The notes: generated by a model not told the origin, from the letters alone. Counted from the first letter of the stretch, positions 1-12,254 are shown. The stretch: 64,000 bases of DNA from Aplidium turbinatum (GCA_918807975.1 OU964922.1:25346329-25410328); one strand, 5' to 3'. Program-made: numbers and translations.

Positions 1-72
1 GAAGTCGGTACTTTCCCTACTCATAATTTTGTAGGAAATTTGTTGTTAATTACTTCCTTGCCTAGGTATGTT

Positions 73-540
73 CACAGTTGCCTCAAATTATATTACAATA
101 TTGATTTTAATTCATACTCTTTAACCTTAGAAGATTAGTTGAACTAAAGTTTTATTTTAGTTTTATAAAAAAAATTATCATCTAAGGTACATTTGTTAGG
201 TAACAGCTTTTTGGTTGGTTTAAGTTTATCGTAATCTAACGTTTTAAAGGGTTCCTTTGTCACTTATCATTTAGTTTTGTGATTCATTATTATCTGTAAC
301 CTTTCGCAGTTGCCTCAAACTATATTACAATACTGATTTTAATTCATACTCTTTAACCTTAGAAAATTAGTTGAACTAAAGTTTTATTTTAGTTTTATAA
401 AAAAATTATCATCTAAGGTACATTTGTTAGGTAACATCTTTTTGGTTGGTTTAAGTTTATCGTAATCCAAGGTTTTAAAGGGTTCCTTAGTCACTTATCA
501 TTTAGTTTTGGGATTCATTATTATCTGTAACCTTTCGCAG
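73..540 (+). repeat. two tandem 234-base units at the outer end of the left arm
   Basis: Bases 73-306 are repeated with few changes at 307-540, both starting with a TTGCCTCAAA motif. The right arm carries only one copy (about 8300-8545), so the unit was duplicated or lost after the arms formed. Confidence 0.75.
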
Positions 541-1479
541 TTGCCTCAAACTATATTGCAACTCTGATATGAATTCATACTCTTTAATTTTTATCCCTCT
601 ATGTCCAACAGTTTAACCCAAAGACTTAACAAATCCTGTATTCTTTCATCTTGTTTTAGTTTATTTACTTGTATTGGTAAACCTCCATTAGGTCTCCGTT
701 TAGTGAAGGTTAGCGCAACAACGCTTTTCGTTGAAAGCTTGATACCAATTATTTGTAACTGCAGTAAACCCTGAAATTGTTACAACCCAAGGTTTGCAAA
801 AGTGATAACTTTGTCGCAATGACGTAAGTTTAAGTTTGTAGTTTTATTTGTATTTTTGGAAATAACTTTTTTGTCTTACTGTATGATACTAACAACAACT
901 AAGCACTGACATGATAATATAACAACACGACTTGGTAAACGATCACTCTCTTTTACAATAGCACCTAGCCTCCAAGACATTTCGTTTTTTTGTAAGAACA
1001 CGCAATCACACCAACAAAACATACCATAAGTCTACAAAAATTCATGTATTCTGAGTTTGTTTTTTTTTCTTGTGAAGTTGTTCGGTTCAGATTTTGTAAG
1101 ATACTTGCCTATCAAGTTTCCTCAGATGTGATTCTACATGAGGTGATCACAAGAGATGTGTTTGAAATTACCAGGTGAGACACTATCGATCTATGACATA
1201 CTCAAGTGATTGTTACCAATAGGGTTTTTAGATAAACTTCTGAGTGTTGTAGTCATTTCAAGTTTTATTTTAAACTGTTTGGAATGATAAAGAGACAAGA
1301 TTTTCTAAACATGAGAAACAAACGCAAGTTTAGACAACTACTTTTGTATAAAAGAGACACACAAATGAACACCTAACACAATACTCATACTACATGGCCG
1401 ATACATGATGATGAGAACAAACAATCAATTTTTAGCACAACGTTTACAACGCATAACTTGTCAAACATGGGGAAGCAAA

Positions 1480-3070
1480 AAGAATAACGTAGGAGCTAGC
1501 AACTGGAAGTTTCTGTTTTACAACAAAACACAGAGTTGTCCTGCAAATAAATTTTCTTTTCAAAATTTATAAGAAACTTTATAAGTTTTAGTTTGGGATT
1601 TTGTAAAACAAAAGATGAAACTTGTGGGGACATAATGTTGAGAGGATCGTCCGACCAGCTACATCAATTGGTTGTTGAAGGTAGGATAGAAAGAGCAAGG
1701 TCCAGGGAAAAAGAGACGAACATGGAGAGCTGTTGTACACCTTGTCAAGCATGGAGAAGCTAAAAGAATAACATAGGTACTAACAACTGAAAGTTTCGTT
1801 TTTATAGCAAAGCGCAGAGCTGTTCTTTAAATAAATTTTCTTTTCTAAATTTATAAGAAACTTTATAAGTTTTAGTTTGGGATTTTGTAAAACAAAAGAT
1901 GAAACTTGTTTGGACATAATGTTAAAAGGATCGTCAGACCAGCTACATCAATTGGTTGTTGAAGGTAAGATAGAAAGAGTAAGGTTGAGAGGAAAAAGAG
2001 GCGAACTTGGAGAGCTGTTGTACAACTTATCAAGCATCGAGAAGCAAAAAGAATAGCGTAGGAACTAACAACTGGAAGTTTCTTTTTTGTAACAAAACAC
2101 ATATTGTCCTTTGCTTTGTTTTTTTTGCTTTTTTAGTTCAATTTTGTAGAACAAAAGATGAAATTTAAAAGACATATGTTGAGACCATTGTCAGACCAGG
2201 TACATCAATTGTTTGTTGAAGGTAAGGTGAACAAAAAGATGCAAGGGAAAACGGAGACCAACTTGGAGTGGTGTTGTACAAATGTGAGCTGACTTGTCAA
2301 ACATCGAAAAGCAAAAAGAATAACAAAGGTACTAACAACTGAAAGTTTTTTTTTTCAGTACAATTTTGTGAAACAAAAGATGAAATTTGGGAGACATGTT
2401 GAGACGATTGTCAGACATCACTTGGGTGTTGAAGGTAAGGTCGTCGTCATCGTTCGTGTGAAGCAAAAAGTTTGTGGTCGGTCGAAAGGAAGGACTTGGA
2501 GCCAACTTTTCGTCAGATCGTCAAGTGTACGGATGACTGTTATTCCGTTGGGAGGGGAATAGATGAGACGCCCAAAGATGATGTGGTTGGCTGTTTGTTC
2601 CGTGGCACTGCGCTAACACACAGCAGAGTCCCTCATACCCCAGCGTGTCAAGCAAGCATTGAAGTGCCAACTCCCGTTCTTAATCGTAAGGCAAGGTGAA
2701 CGAAAAAGATGCAAGGGAAAACGGAGACGAACTTGGAGAGGTGTTGAACAACTTGTCAAGCATCGAGAAGCAAAAAGAATAGCGTAGGAACTAACAGCTG
2801 GAAGTTTCTGTTTTATAGCAAAGCACAGAGTTGTCCTCCAAATATATTTTCGTTTCTAAATTTATAAGAAATTTTATAAGTTTTAATTTGCGATTTTGTA
2901 AAACAAAAGATGAAATTTACGGACATATTTTGAGAGGATAGTCAGGCCAGCTACATCAATTGGTTGTTGAAGGTGTGGTGGAGGAAAAAAGATGCAAGGG
3001 AAAACGGAGACGAACTTGGAGAGATGTTGTACACCAGCGACTGACTTGTCAAACATCGAGAAGCAAAAAA
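1480..3070 (+). repeat. degenerate tandem array of ~0.3 kb units, left arm
   Basis: About five diverged units follow one another, each with the words AACAAAAGATGAAA, CAATTGGTTGTTGAAGG and GAAGCAAAAAGAATA in the same order. Conceptual translation gives fragments such as DQLHQLVVEGK followed by an Arg/Lys-rich run, which resembles the basic C-terminal tail of many LINE ORF2 proteins. That origin is a guess from composition and not a firm homology. Confidence 0.6.
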
Positions 3071-3173
3071 AATAATAGTACAAGCGTGACATGTGGAAGC
3101 AAGTGACAACCAACCTTCGGTTCAAAGACGTCACATCACGATGGAAAGTGATAACAAAGTTTATTAAATAAAC

Positions 3174-3254
3174 TGGACAAGAAGAGGGTATAAGGTGTCG
3201 GTCTTAAAAACCAATTGGTTAACGTTCGCGTGGATTCGAATCTCACATCCACCA
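3174..3254 (+). pseudogene. tRNA-Leu(UAA)-like relic in left arm
   Basis: The stretch carries a D-arm-like segment, a CTTAA anticodon-loop-like segment, a variable-arm-sized insert, a T-arm with GATTCGAATC and a terminal CCA. The order and the long variable region match a class II leucine tRNA. The two acceptor strands pair only partly (TGGA with TCCA), so this is a decayed or tRNA-derived sequence and not a clear functional tRNA. Confidence 0.5.
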
Positions 3255-3315
3255 TTGATGACCATTCTCATTCACTTCATTTAAAAAACTTTTATTTTTA
3301 AAAAGTTTGAAAGAA

Positions 3316-3570
3316 ATGCTTTATTACGAAGATAAAATGGTTATAGAATTTTGCTTCCAAGTTTCATTATTTAAGAATATTGTGCCCAATATATCTAACT
3401 TACAAATCCACTTAAAGCAAAATGTAATACCGGTACCAATAAAATTTAGAGAAAGCTTATACATGTCATTAATTACAGATCACAAGATATTTTATGAAAG
3501 TGCGGATTTACCTCACGTTAGCTTTCAAATGATATCTTACGCATACAAAGAAAACTTAAGAAGAAACTAA
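3316..3570 (+). CDS. unidentified 84-codon ORF in left arm
   Basis: An ATG ORF begins MLYYEDKMVIEF and ends KENLRRN. I recognise no domain; there is no signal peptide or membrane segment. It lies directly after the tRNA-like relic. The mirrored arm keeps the same frame open with very few residue changes, but the arms are nearly identical DNA, so that is weak evidence of coding. It may be a remnant of a longer element protein or chance. Confidence 0.3.
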   Translation: MLYYEDKMVIEFCFQVSLFKNIVPNISNLQIHLKQNVIPVPIKFRESLYMSLITDHKIFYESADLPHVSFQMISYAYKENLRRN

Positions 3571-4430
3571 CATGATTAAAATTACCGATGTTTATAGAAA
3601 GCGATACGAAACCGATCAAATTATAGTTGTCATACGAAAATTAACAACTTGCTCTTAAACTTTTGTCTGATAATAGGCTATGTCTTTGGCAACCCTTTTG
3701 TAACTGTAATTATTTTGAGTTTTTATGATTGTAGCAGTATTAATCTATCTTTTGTTTGAAAATGTCGGATGAAAAGACTCAGTTTAAAATGGTGTACGAT
3801 ACCCATATACCTTTCAAATAACTTTCTTAAGTTTTATTATATTTATTCTTCAGGGTATCAACGTTAAACTTGACAACAATTTCGGTCTACACATTAATTG
3901 TATTTCATTTGCAAATAATAACAAAAAATAATTGTTAAGCAAAAATAAACCTTCCTCATTGTTCTCCGATCATAAAGCATCATCTGTACTGTTACACTCG
4001 ACACAATCTACTTTTTTGAAACAACTCTGAACATGCTTTGTATTTGCATTGATTGCAACATTGTTTCAACTTTATGCTGTAACAAGGTTTTTTAGATTTC
4101 GGTGAATGTCACGTATTTACATCAAGGAAAGGATCATTTTTTTAATGTCACTGTATTCTTTGGTAACTATTTTAATCTTTTTGTGTAACTTTAAACGTTT
4201 TGTTAGACATGACAATCTCATACATGTTATCATAACTTTTAAACCGATCTCACCAGGTGTTGATAAAAAACGGGCTTGAATAGCCTACACATAATAGATT
4301 GTTGAATGATCAGCTTAATTGTGTGAATGAAAATACGAACTGGTTACAATACGCTTGTTTTACTTAAGTAAAATTTTGTCTTCCTAAAATTTTAGACATA
4401 GTTTGCACCTAATAAACTCCATCAGATTGT

Positions 4431-4703
4431 AAACTCCATCATGATATATAATAAAAAATATATATATATATACATATAAATATACTATAAATATTATAGT
4501 TTTTTGAACATTTGTTTGGTTGCCATTTGGTCTCTTCACTAAAATATACAACTTTATGAAGAAATTCCGTCTTTTCATACAGAAAATAAGGATAGAGTTG
4601 AAAGCGGAAAAAGTACATTGCGGTTGTTTTAAAGCGTTGGAACATTTAAATGCTACTGACAATTCGAGTAGTTTTCTCATGTTTACACGAAAGTTAATTA
4701 CAA
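4431..4703. other. AT-rich loop of the giant foldback
   Basis: This unpaired centre contains an alternating AT tract (about 4443-4495) and no credible ORF. A second copy of the 'aaactccatca' word next to the left boundary hints at a small local rearrangement at the tip of the palindrome. Confidence 0.7.
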
Positions 4704-5562
4704 ACAATCTGATGGAGTTTATTAGGTGCAAACTATGTCTAAAATTTTAGGAAGACAAAATTTTACTTAAGTAAAACAAGCGTATTGTAACCAGTTCGTA
4801 TTTTCATTCACACAATTAAGCTGATCATTCAACAATCTAGTATGTGTAGGCTATTCAAGCCCGTTTTTTATCAACACCTGGTGAGATCGGTTTAAAAGCT
4901 ATGATAACATGTATGAGATTGTCATGTCTAACAAAACGTTTAAAGTTACACAAAAAGATTAAAATAGTTACCAAAAAATACAGTGACATTAAAAAAATGA
5001 TCCTTTTCTTGGTGTAAATACGTGACATTCACCGAAATCTAAAAAACCTTGTTACAGCATAAAGTTGAAACAATGTTGCAATCAATGCAAATACAAAGCA
5101 TGTTCAGACTTGTTTCAAAAAAGTAGATTGTGTCGAGTGTAACAGTAGAGATGATGCTTTATGATCGGAGAACAACGAGGAAGGTTTATTTTTGCTTAAC
5201 AATTATTTTTTGTTATTATTTGCAAATGAATACAATTAATGTGTAAACCAAAATTGTTGTCAAGTTTAACGTTGATACCCTAAAGAATAAATATAATAAA
5301 ACTTAAGAAAGTTATTTGAAAAGTATATGGGTATCGTACACCATTTTAAACTGAGTCTTTTAATCCGACATTTTCAAACAAAAGATAGATTAATACTGCT
5401 ACAATCATAAAAACTCAAAATAATTACAGTTACAAAAGGATTGCCAAAGACATAGCCTATTATCGGACAAAAGTTTAAGAGCAAGTCGTTAATTTTCGTA
5501 TGACAACTATAATTTGATCGGTTTCGTATCGCTTTCTATAAACATTGGTAATTTTAATCATG

Positions 5563-5817
5563 TTAGTTTCTTCTTAAGTTTTCTTTGTATGCGTAAGATA
5601 TCATTTGAAAGCTAACGTGAGGTAAATCCGCACTTTCATAAAATATCTTGTGATCTGTAATTAATGACATGTATAAGCTTTCTCTAAATTTTATTGGTAC
5701 CGGTATTACATTTTGCTTTAAGTGGATTTGTAAGTTAGATATATTGGGCACAATATTCTTAAATAATGAAACTTGGAAGCAAAATTCTTTAACCATTTTA
5801 TTTTCGTAATAAAGCAT
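5563..5817 (-). CDS. unidentified 84-codon ORF in right arm
   Basis: Mirror copy of the ORF at 3316-3570, starting MLYYENKMVKEF. The visible residue differences are D to N and I to K near the start. It has no recognised domain and shares the low coding confidence of its partner. Confidence 0.3.
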   Translation of the reverse strand: MLYYENKMVKEFCFQVSLFKNIVPNISNLQIHLKQNVIPVPIKFRESLYMSLITDHKIFYESADLPHVSFQMISYAYKENLRRN

Positions 5818-5878
5818 TTCTTTCAAGCTTTTTAAAAATAAAAGTTTTTTAAATGAAGTGAATGAGAATGGTCATCAA

Positions 5879-5959
5879 TGTTGTATGTGAGATTCGAATC
5901 CACGCGAACGTTAACCAATTGGTTTTTAAGACCGACACCTTATACCCTCTCCTTGTCCA
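5879..5959 (-). pseudogene. tRNA-Leu(UAA)-like relic in right arm
   Basis: Mirror copy of the relic at 3174-3254. The T-arm GATTCGAATC is intact, but the 3' end differs: ACATACAACA in place of ACATCCACCA. Confidence 0.5.
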
Positions 5960-6054
5960 GTCTATTTAATAAACCTTGTTATCACTTTCCATCGTGATGT
6001 GACGTCTTTGAACCGAAGGTTGGTTGTCACTTGCTTCCACATGTCACGCTTGTA

Positions 6055-7400
6055 CTATTATTTTTTTTTGCTTCTCGATGTTTGACAAGTCAGTCACTGG
6101 TGTACAACATCTCTCCAAGTTCGTCTCCGTTTTCCCTTGCATCTTTTTTCCTCTACCACACCTTCAACAACCAATTGATGTAGCTGGCCTGACTATCCTC
6201 TCAAAATATGTCCGAAAATTTCATCTTTTGTTTTACAAAATCGCAAATTAAAACTTATAAAATTTCTTATAAATTTAGAAACGAAAATATATTTGGAGGA
6301 CAACTCTGTGCTTTGCTATAAAACAGAAACTTCCAGCTGTTAGTTCCTACGCTATTCTTTTTGCTTCTCGATGCTTGACAAGTTGTTCAACAGCTCTCCA
6401 AGTTCCTCTCCGTTTTCCCTTGCATCTTTTTCGTTCACCTTGCCTTACGATTAAGAACGGGAGTTGGCACTTCAATGCTTGCTTGACACGCTGGGGTATG
6501 AGGGACTCTGCTGTGTGTTAGCGCAGTGCCACGGAACAAACAGCCAACCACATCATCTTTGGGCGTCTCATCTATTCCCCTCCCAACGGAATAACAGTCA
6601 TCCGTACACTTGACGATCTGACGAAAAGTTGGCTCCAAGTCCTTCCTTTCGACCGACCACAAACTTTTTGCTTCATACGAACGATGACGACGACCTTACC
6701 TTCAACACCCAAGTGATGTCTGACAATCGTCTCAACATGTCTCCCAAATTTCATCTTTTGTTTCACAAAATTGTACTGAAAAAAAAAAAAACTTTCAGTT
6801 GTTAGTACCTTTGTTATTTTTTTTGCTTTTCGATGTTTGACAAGTCAGCTCACATTTGTACAACATCTCTCCAAGTTCGTCTCCGTTTTCCCTTGCATCT
6901 TTTTTGTTCACCTTACCTTCAACAAACAATTGATGTACCTGGTCTGACAATGGTCTCAACAACATATGTCTTTTAAATTTCATCTTTTGTTCTACAAAAT
7001 TGAACTAAAAAAGAAAAAAACCAAAGCAAAGGACAATATGTGTTTTGCTATAAAAACGAAACTTTCAGTTGTTAGCACCTATGTTATTCTTTTTGCTTCT
7101 CCATGCTTGACAAGGTGTACAACAGCTCTCCATGTTCGTCTCTTTTTCCCTGGACCTTGCTCTTTCTATCTTACCTTCAACAACCAATTGATGTAGCTGG
7201 TCGGACGATCCTCTCAACATTATGTCCCCACAAGTTTCATCTTTTGTTTTACAAAATCCCAAACTAAAACTTATAAAGTTTCTTATAAATTTAGAAAAGA
7301 AAATTTATTTGCAGGACAACTCTGTGTTTTGTTGTAAAACAGAAACTTCCAGTTGCTAGCTCCTACGTTATTCTTTTTGCTTCCCTATTTTTGACAAGTT
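6055..7400 (-). repeat. degenerate tandem array of ~0.3 kb units, right arm
   Basis: Counterpart of the array at 1480-3070 on the opposite strand, with about one unit fewer. Units again contain TTCAACAACCAATTGATG-type and TTCTTTTTGCTTCTC words. Short ORFs here are fragments of the same decayed unit. Confidence 0.6.
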
Positions 7401-8689
7401 ATGCGTTGTAAACGTTGTGTTAAAAATTGATTATTTGTTCTCATCATCATGTATCGGCCATGTAGTATGAGTATTGTGTTAGGTGTTCATTTGTGTGTCT
7501 CTTTTATACAAAAGTAGTTGTCTAAACTTGCGTTTGTTTCTCATGTTTAGAAAATCTTGTCTCTTTATCATTCCAAATAGTTTAAAATAAAACTTGAAAT
7601 GACTACAACACTCAGAAGTTTATCTAAAAACCCTATTGGTAACAATCACTTGAGTATGTCATAGATCGATAGTGTCTCACCTGGTAATTTCAAACACATC
7701 TCTTGTGATCACCTCATGTAGAATCACATCTGAGGAAACTTGATAGGCAAGTATCTTACAAAATCTGAACCGAACAACTTCACAAGAAAAAAAAACAAAC
7801 TCAGAATACATGAATTTTTGTAGACTTATGGTATGTTTTGTTGGTGTGATTGCGTGTTCTTACAAAAAAACGAAATGTCTTGGAGGCTAGGTGCTATTGT
7901 AAAAGAGAGTGATCGTTTACCAAGTCGTGTTGTTATATTATCATGTCAGTGCTTAGTTGTTGTTAGTATCATACAGTAAGACAAAAAAGTTATTTCCAAA
8001 AATACAAATAAAACTACAAACTTAAACTTACGTCATTGCGACAAAGTTATCACTTTTGCAAACCTTGGGTTGTAACAATTTCAGGGTTTACTGCAGTTAC
8101 AAATAATTGGTATCAAGCTTTCAACAAAAAGCGTTGTTGCGCTAACCTTTACTAAACGGAGACCTAATGGAGGTTTACCAATACAAGTATATAAACTAAA
8201 ACAAGATGAAAGAATACAGGATTTGTTAAGTCTTTGGGTTAAACTGTTGGACATAGAGGGATAAAAATTAAAGAGTGTGAATTCATATCAGAGTTGCAAT
8301 ATAGTTTGAGGCAACTGCGAAAGGTTACAGATAATAATGAATCCCAAAACTAAATGATAAGTGACTAAGGAACCCTTTAAACCCTTGGATTACGATAAAC
8401 TTAAACCAACCAAAAAGCTGTTACCTAACAAATGTACCTTAGATGATAATTTTTTTATAAAACTAAAATAAAACTTTAGTTCAACTAATCTTCTAAGATT
8501 AAAGAGTATGAATTAAAATCAATATTGTAATATAATTTGAGGCAACTGTGAACATACCTAGGCAAGGAAGTAATTAACAACAAATTTCCTACAAAATTAT
8601 GAGTAGGGAAAGTACCGACTTCTTTTTTCATTTATCCAGACGAATTAAGATTACGCAATGGTTGTGACACCGATGAACGATGACGCGGT

Positions 8690-9360
8690 GGAACTAATAT
8701 AATGTCGTTGCTAAGCTTTTAAGACACTGCTTTGTTTAGCTGCACTGCTCTGTTTGGCTACACTGCTCTGTTTAGTTACCCTGCTTCTTGCTGTGTACTA
8801 GTACTACCAGACCTGGCACTGTATGGTGACTGCCTGTCTCACAAAATAAAACAAACAAGATATAAATCATTTCAATTGCACATAAAATACACAAACAAGA
8901 AATAATACTCAGCTTTTACTACTTTTCTACACTGCTACCAGACGCTAAGGACATTGTCAGGACTCTTGCTCTGTTAGGACTCAGCTTGTCTCATCATATA
9001 AACAAATAAGAAATAATATCAATTTCATATTAAAATAAACAAACAAGAAATGATACCCAGCTTTCACTGCTTTGTCACACTGCTTCTTGCTCTGTACTGC
9101 CAGTCGTAGCATTGTAAGGGGGTTGTTTTCCTCATAAAATAAACAAACAAGAAATAAATAATAACAATTTCGTATAAAATGAACAAACAAGAAATAAATA
9201 ATAACAATTTCGTATAAAATAAACAAACAAGATATAAATAATATCAACTTCACATAAAATAAACAAACAAGAAATAAATAATAACAATTTCGTATATAAT
9301 AAACAAACAAGATATAAATAATATCAACTTCACATTAAATAAACAAACAAGAAACAATAC
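8690..9360. repeat. minisatellite block: ~24-base and 40-base units
   Basis: An imperfect unit around CACTGCTCTGTTTGGCTA occurs about three times near 8720-8780. From about 8840 an AT-rich unit containing ATAAACAAACAAGAAATAAA recurs, settling into a clear 40-base period between about 9130 and 9350. No gene is visible; ORFs here follow the repeat. Confidence 0.75.
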
Positions 9361-9633
9361 TCAGCTTCCCTAAGCGCCAAGTTCATCCAGATGGTATAAC
9401 CACAAGTCCACTTTGCATTTAATTGTGATCAGTTTATATGTAATTGATCGAGTTTCTCTTTTAGCAGTATGATCATTGTTTTCTTCACAAATGTGACGAC
9501 GTTTTTATTGTATTTGTTTATTGTGTATGTGTTAAAATAAAACATCTGACGCAATGGTTGTGACATCGTGGTAAGCTTTGCACAAGACCACTGTCAGGAC
9601 AGTGCCAGAGCACTGCTTGTACACTGCTTTTGG

Positions 9634-9804
9634 TACTGCTTCGTACGACCAAGACTCTGCCAGGACAGTGCCAGGTACTGCTTCGTACGACCAAGACTCT
9701 GCCAGGACAGTGCCAGGTACTGCTTCGTACGACCAAGACTCTGCTTTTTGAATCTGCCAAGACTCTGCTTTTTGAATCTGCCAAGACTCTGCTTTTTGAA
9801 TCTG
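9634..9804. repeat. 42-base and 24-base tandem repeats
   Basis: A unit starting TACTGCTTCGTACGACC recurs at 9634, 9676 and 9718 (period 42). It passes directly into three copies of a 24-base unit CCAAGACTCTGCTTTTTGAA... at 9733, 9757 and 9781. Both share a CCAAGACTCTG core with the following 11-mer array. Confidence 0.85.
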
Positions 9805-9848
9805 CCAAGACTGCTCTACCAAGGCTCTGCCAGACTGCTCTGCCAGGG

Positions 9849-10101
9849 CTCTGCCAAGGCTCTGCCAAGGCTCTGCCAAGGCTCTGCCAAGGCTCTGCCA
9901 AGGCTCTGCCAAGGCTCTGCCAAGGCTCTGCCAAGGCTCTGCCAAGGCTCTGCCAAGGCTCTGCCAAGGCTCTGCCAAGGCTCTGCCAAGGCTCTGCCAA
10001 GGCTCTGCCAAGGCTCTGCCAAGGCTCTGCCAAGGCTCTGCCAAGGCTCTGCCAAGGCTCTGCCAAGGCTCTGCCAAGGCTCTGCCAAGGCTCTGCCAAG
10101 G
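9849..10101. repeat. 11-base minisatellite, 23 perfect copies
   Basis: CTCTGCCAAGG is repeated 23 times without a single visible mismatch over 253 bases. Because 11 is not a multiple of three, all reading frames on a strand cycle through the same repeat and stay open, which produces several long but meaningless ORFs on both strands. Perfect homogeneity implies recent expansion. Confidence 0.95.
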
Positions 10102-11263
10102 CTCTGCCAGACTGCTCTGCCAGGGCTCTGCTTTTGGCTCTGCCAAGACTGCTCTGCCAAGGCTCTGCTTTTGGCTCTGCCAGAGGTCCTCGATCGGACC
10201 CTCGACTACTACTACTTAGGCCAATAAGCTGATATGCCTCGTAAAAGTAACACACTTCATGCAAGGTCGTGTGAGCACCATCTTGCCTCCGCCTAAATCC
10301 ACTAGTGGGTCCTTATATTTAGTGATGACTGTTAAATAGGAAAAAATCGTTATATTATGGTGCAAACTCTTTCAATGTTGGTAAAGAATTTACATTTATC
10401 ATTCCAGCAAAGAGTAAAAAACTGTAAAAATTTTGTAAAAATATACTAAATAAGTTGACTATGCAATAGCAGATGTGGAAAAGAGCTGGGAAAGGACCAG
10501 AACTTTAACAAAGCAACATCGATAAGACAAATGGATAATGCAAAACTCAATCTCCGAAAAATTAATGTCGGATCGGAGGTGTGGTGGGCTTGAAAAAAAA
10601 AATTTAAAAAGTATGATTTTGTTTTGATCACTTTTTAGGTATTTTTGGCGCAGATAATGTTTTTGTCTTTATCAAGATTCTCAATTTGTATGTAGGCTAA
10701 CCATAAGTGTAACCAGAGATGGGCGTGATCTTGATCTTGAAGATCACTTTTTTTTGGTGATCTTGATCTTGATCTAAGATCACTTTTTTTTGTGTGATCT
10801 TGATCTTGAAGAACAATAAGATCAAGATCACTTTAAAATTGAAGTTTACTTACTAGATAGAGGCATTTTTTTAGAACTCGTACGGTACAAAGTAGTAGTG
10901 GCAACCACTAACATTAAATCACTGTTAATATGATGTGTGTCCAACAAAAGACGATTTAAAGTCTCCATCTAATCTGGTGAGTGTTGCCATTTCAAAATTG
11001 AAAAAGTTTTCTGTGTTGGTCATAATAAAGAAGTCAACTTCCGTGTACTTTATGTCGACGTACTGTATAATAAAAAATGATTTAACTTTGTTCACAATTT
11101 CCATGTGTGAATTTTAAAGAAATGTTTGCTTTCTTTGACCCAATTTTAAATGTTTCAAAAGTCTAGAATGACGGTGTTAAAAAATCTGGATTCTAGCCGA
11201 CTTTGGTCATGTAAAGTGGTTTAATGCAGCAAATCAACCAGACCAAAATTTGTTTAAGGTCGA

Positions 11264-12138
11264 TGTCACGATTTCTTTCTATCTCTTACCAGGAAAAAGA
11301 CTTGGAAAGATTCAATGACGTAGTTTAATGGGTCAAACCGAAAAGCAGTCAATTAAATTCACGGATAGTTCTACTGGTGAAATGATATATAAAAACGCTT
11401 GAAGGACTCCAACGAATGGTTCACCATTTCCAACAATTAATCAAAGTAATAGTAAACAGCAATAGATTCCAATGCTTGCGACTATTGATCGAGTTTAACG
11501 TGATCCACTCACAGCTTCTCATACGATTCTAATTTCAATCAGAAATTATATTAGCATCAACTTTGCTTTACAGTACTCGTATTCAATACTTTCACTCTCG
11601 ATCAACAATAATCTTTGCGTCTATTAACAACTGCTACTACTACAATAATGAACTCTCATCACCAACTCATCATAATACAACTCCCATAATAATAATCTCA
11701 GAATCAACATTACACAAACTACACCACTATTTATAGTTGGCTGTTCAGTCCAGTAACTTCGAAAAGGTTACATCATAAAGAACCATCGTTCGGTCACGTA
11801 GCATTTAAAAGGTAAACAACAGAAGTCTCTAGAAGGTCACGTCCGCAAGAAGATTCTTACATAATAACGATTTCGCAATCGGACATTTACTGATAAACAA
11901 CCTTATGACGTCATGACAAACGACGCTCAGAAATCATGAAAAACAACAGAACCTTCTAGATTTGCATGCTTACAGATGATTCTAGAAATACGTTACATAA
12001 TACAAATTTCTCAATCAGAGGTTACTTCAGGTCATAACCGATAATAACACAACGCACCAGAATTCCATAATGAAAATAGCACATTCGTTGAAGATACAAA
12101 GCAAGCCATCGCGAGGCATTTGCACCTTGATTGTGACA
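11264..12138 (-). repeat. LTR (downstream copy with respect to the element)
   Basis: 875 bases, TGTCAC...GTGACA, near-identical to the LTR at 14412-15286. Confidence 0.92.
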
Positions 12139-12152
12139 TACGCCCCCCCTTA
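12139..12152 (-). other. polypurine tract of the LTR element
   Basis: The minus strand reads TAAGGGGGGGCGTA immediately before the downstream LTR, the usual position of the plus-strand primer. Confidence 0.7.
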
Positions 12153-12254
12153 GAATATTGTTGCAAACAATATAACAACACAATCAATACAAAACACACC
12201 ATAAAACAATTAATTACTCAATAATTAGTTCTCATAAGTCTATCGTTGCATGAT

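Larger units (their letters stand above)
1..4430 (+). repeat. left arm of the giant inverted repeat
   Basis: This arm is about 0.5 kb longer than its partner. Part of the excess is a second tandem copy of a 234-base unit near its outer end, and part is extra units in the middle array. Its inner end is the sequence just before 4431, mirrored at 4704. Confidence 0.8.
1..8622. mobile_element. giant foldback element (long inverted repeat)
   Basis: Bases 1-4430 read forward are matched by 8622-4704 read on the other strand, leaving a 273-base loop. The first 24 bases of the window are the reverse complement of the bases ending at 8622, so the left arm may continue beyond the window. The arms differ by scattered substitutions and by the number of internal tandem units. 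Very long inverted repeats built of tandem subrepeats around a short non-coding loop are the hallmark of foldback (FB/Galileo-like) elements, but a palindromic segmental duplication is an alternative. No transposase is recognisable inside. Confidence 0.8.
4704..8622 (-). repeat. right arm of the giant inverted repeat
   Basis: Reverse complement of the left arm, with single-base differences and fewer internal tandem units. The outer end at 8622 is followed by unrelated sequence. Confidence 0.8.

Noticed and set aside
9518-10264. Long ORFs of up to 248 codons on both strands
   Set aside because: They are read-throughs of the 11-base minisatellite, whose period keeps all frames open.
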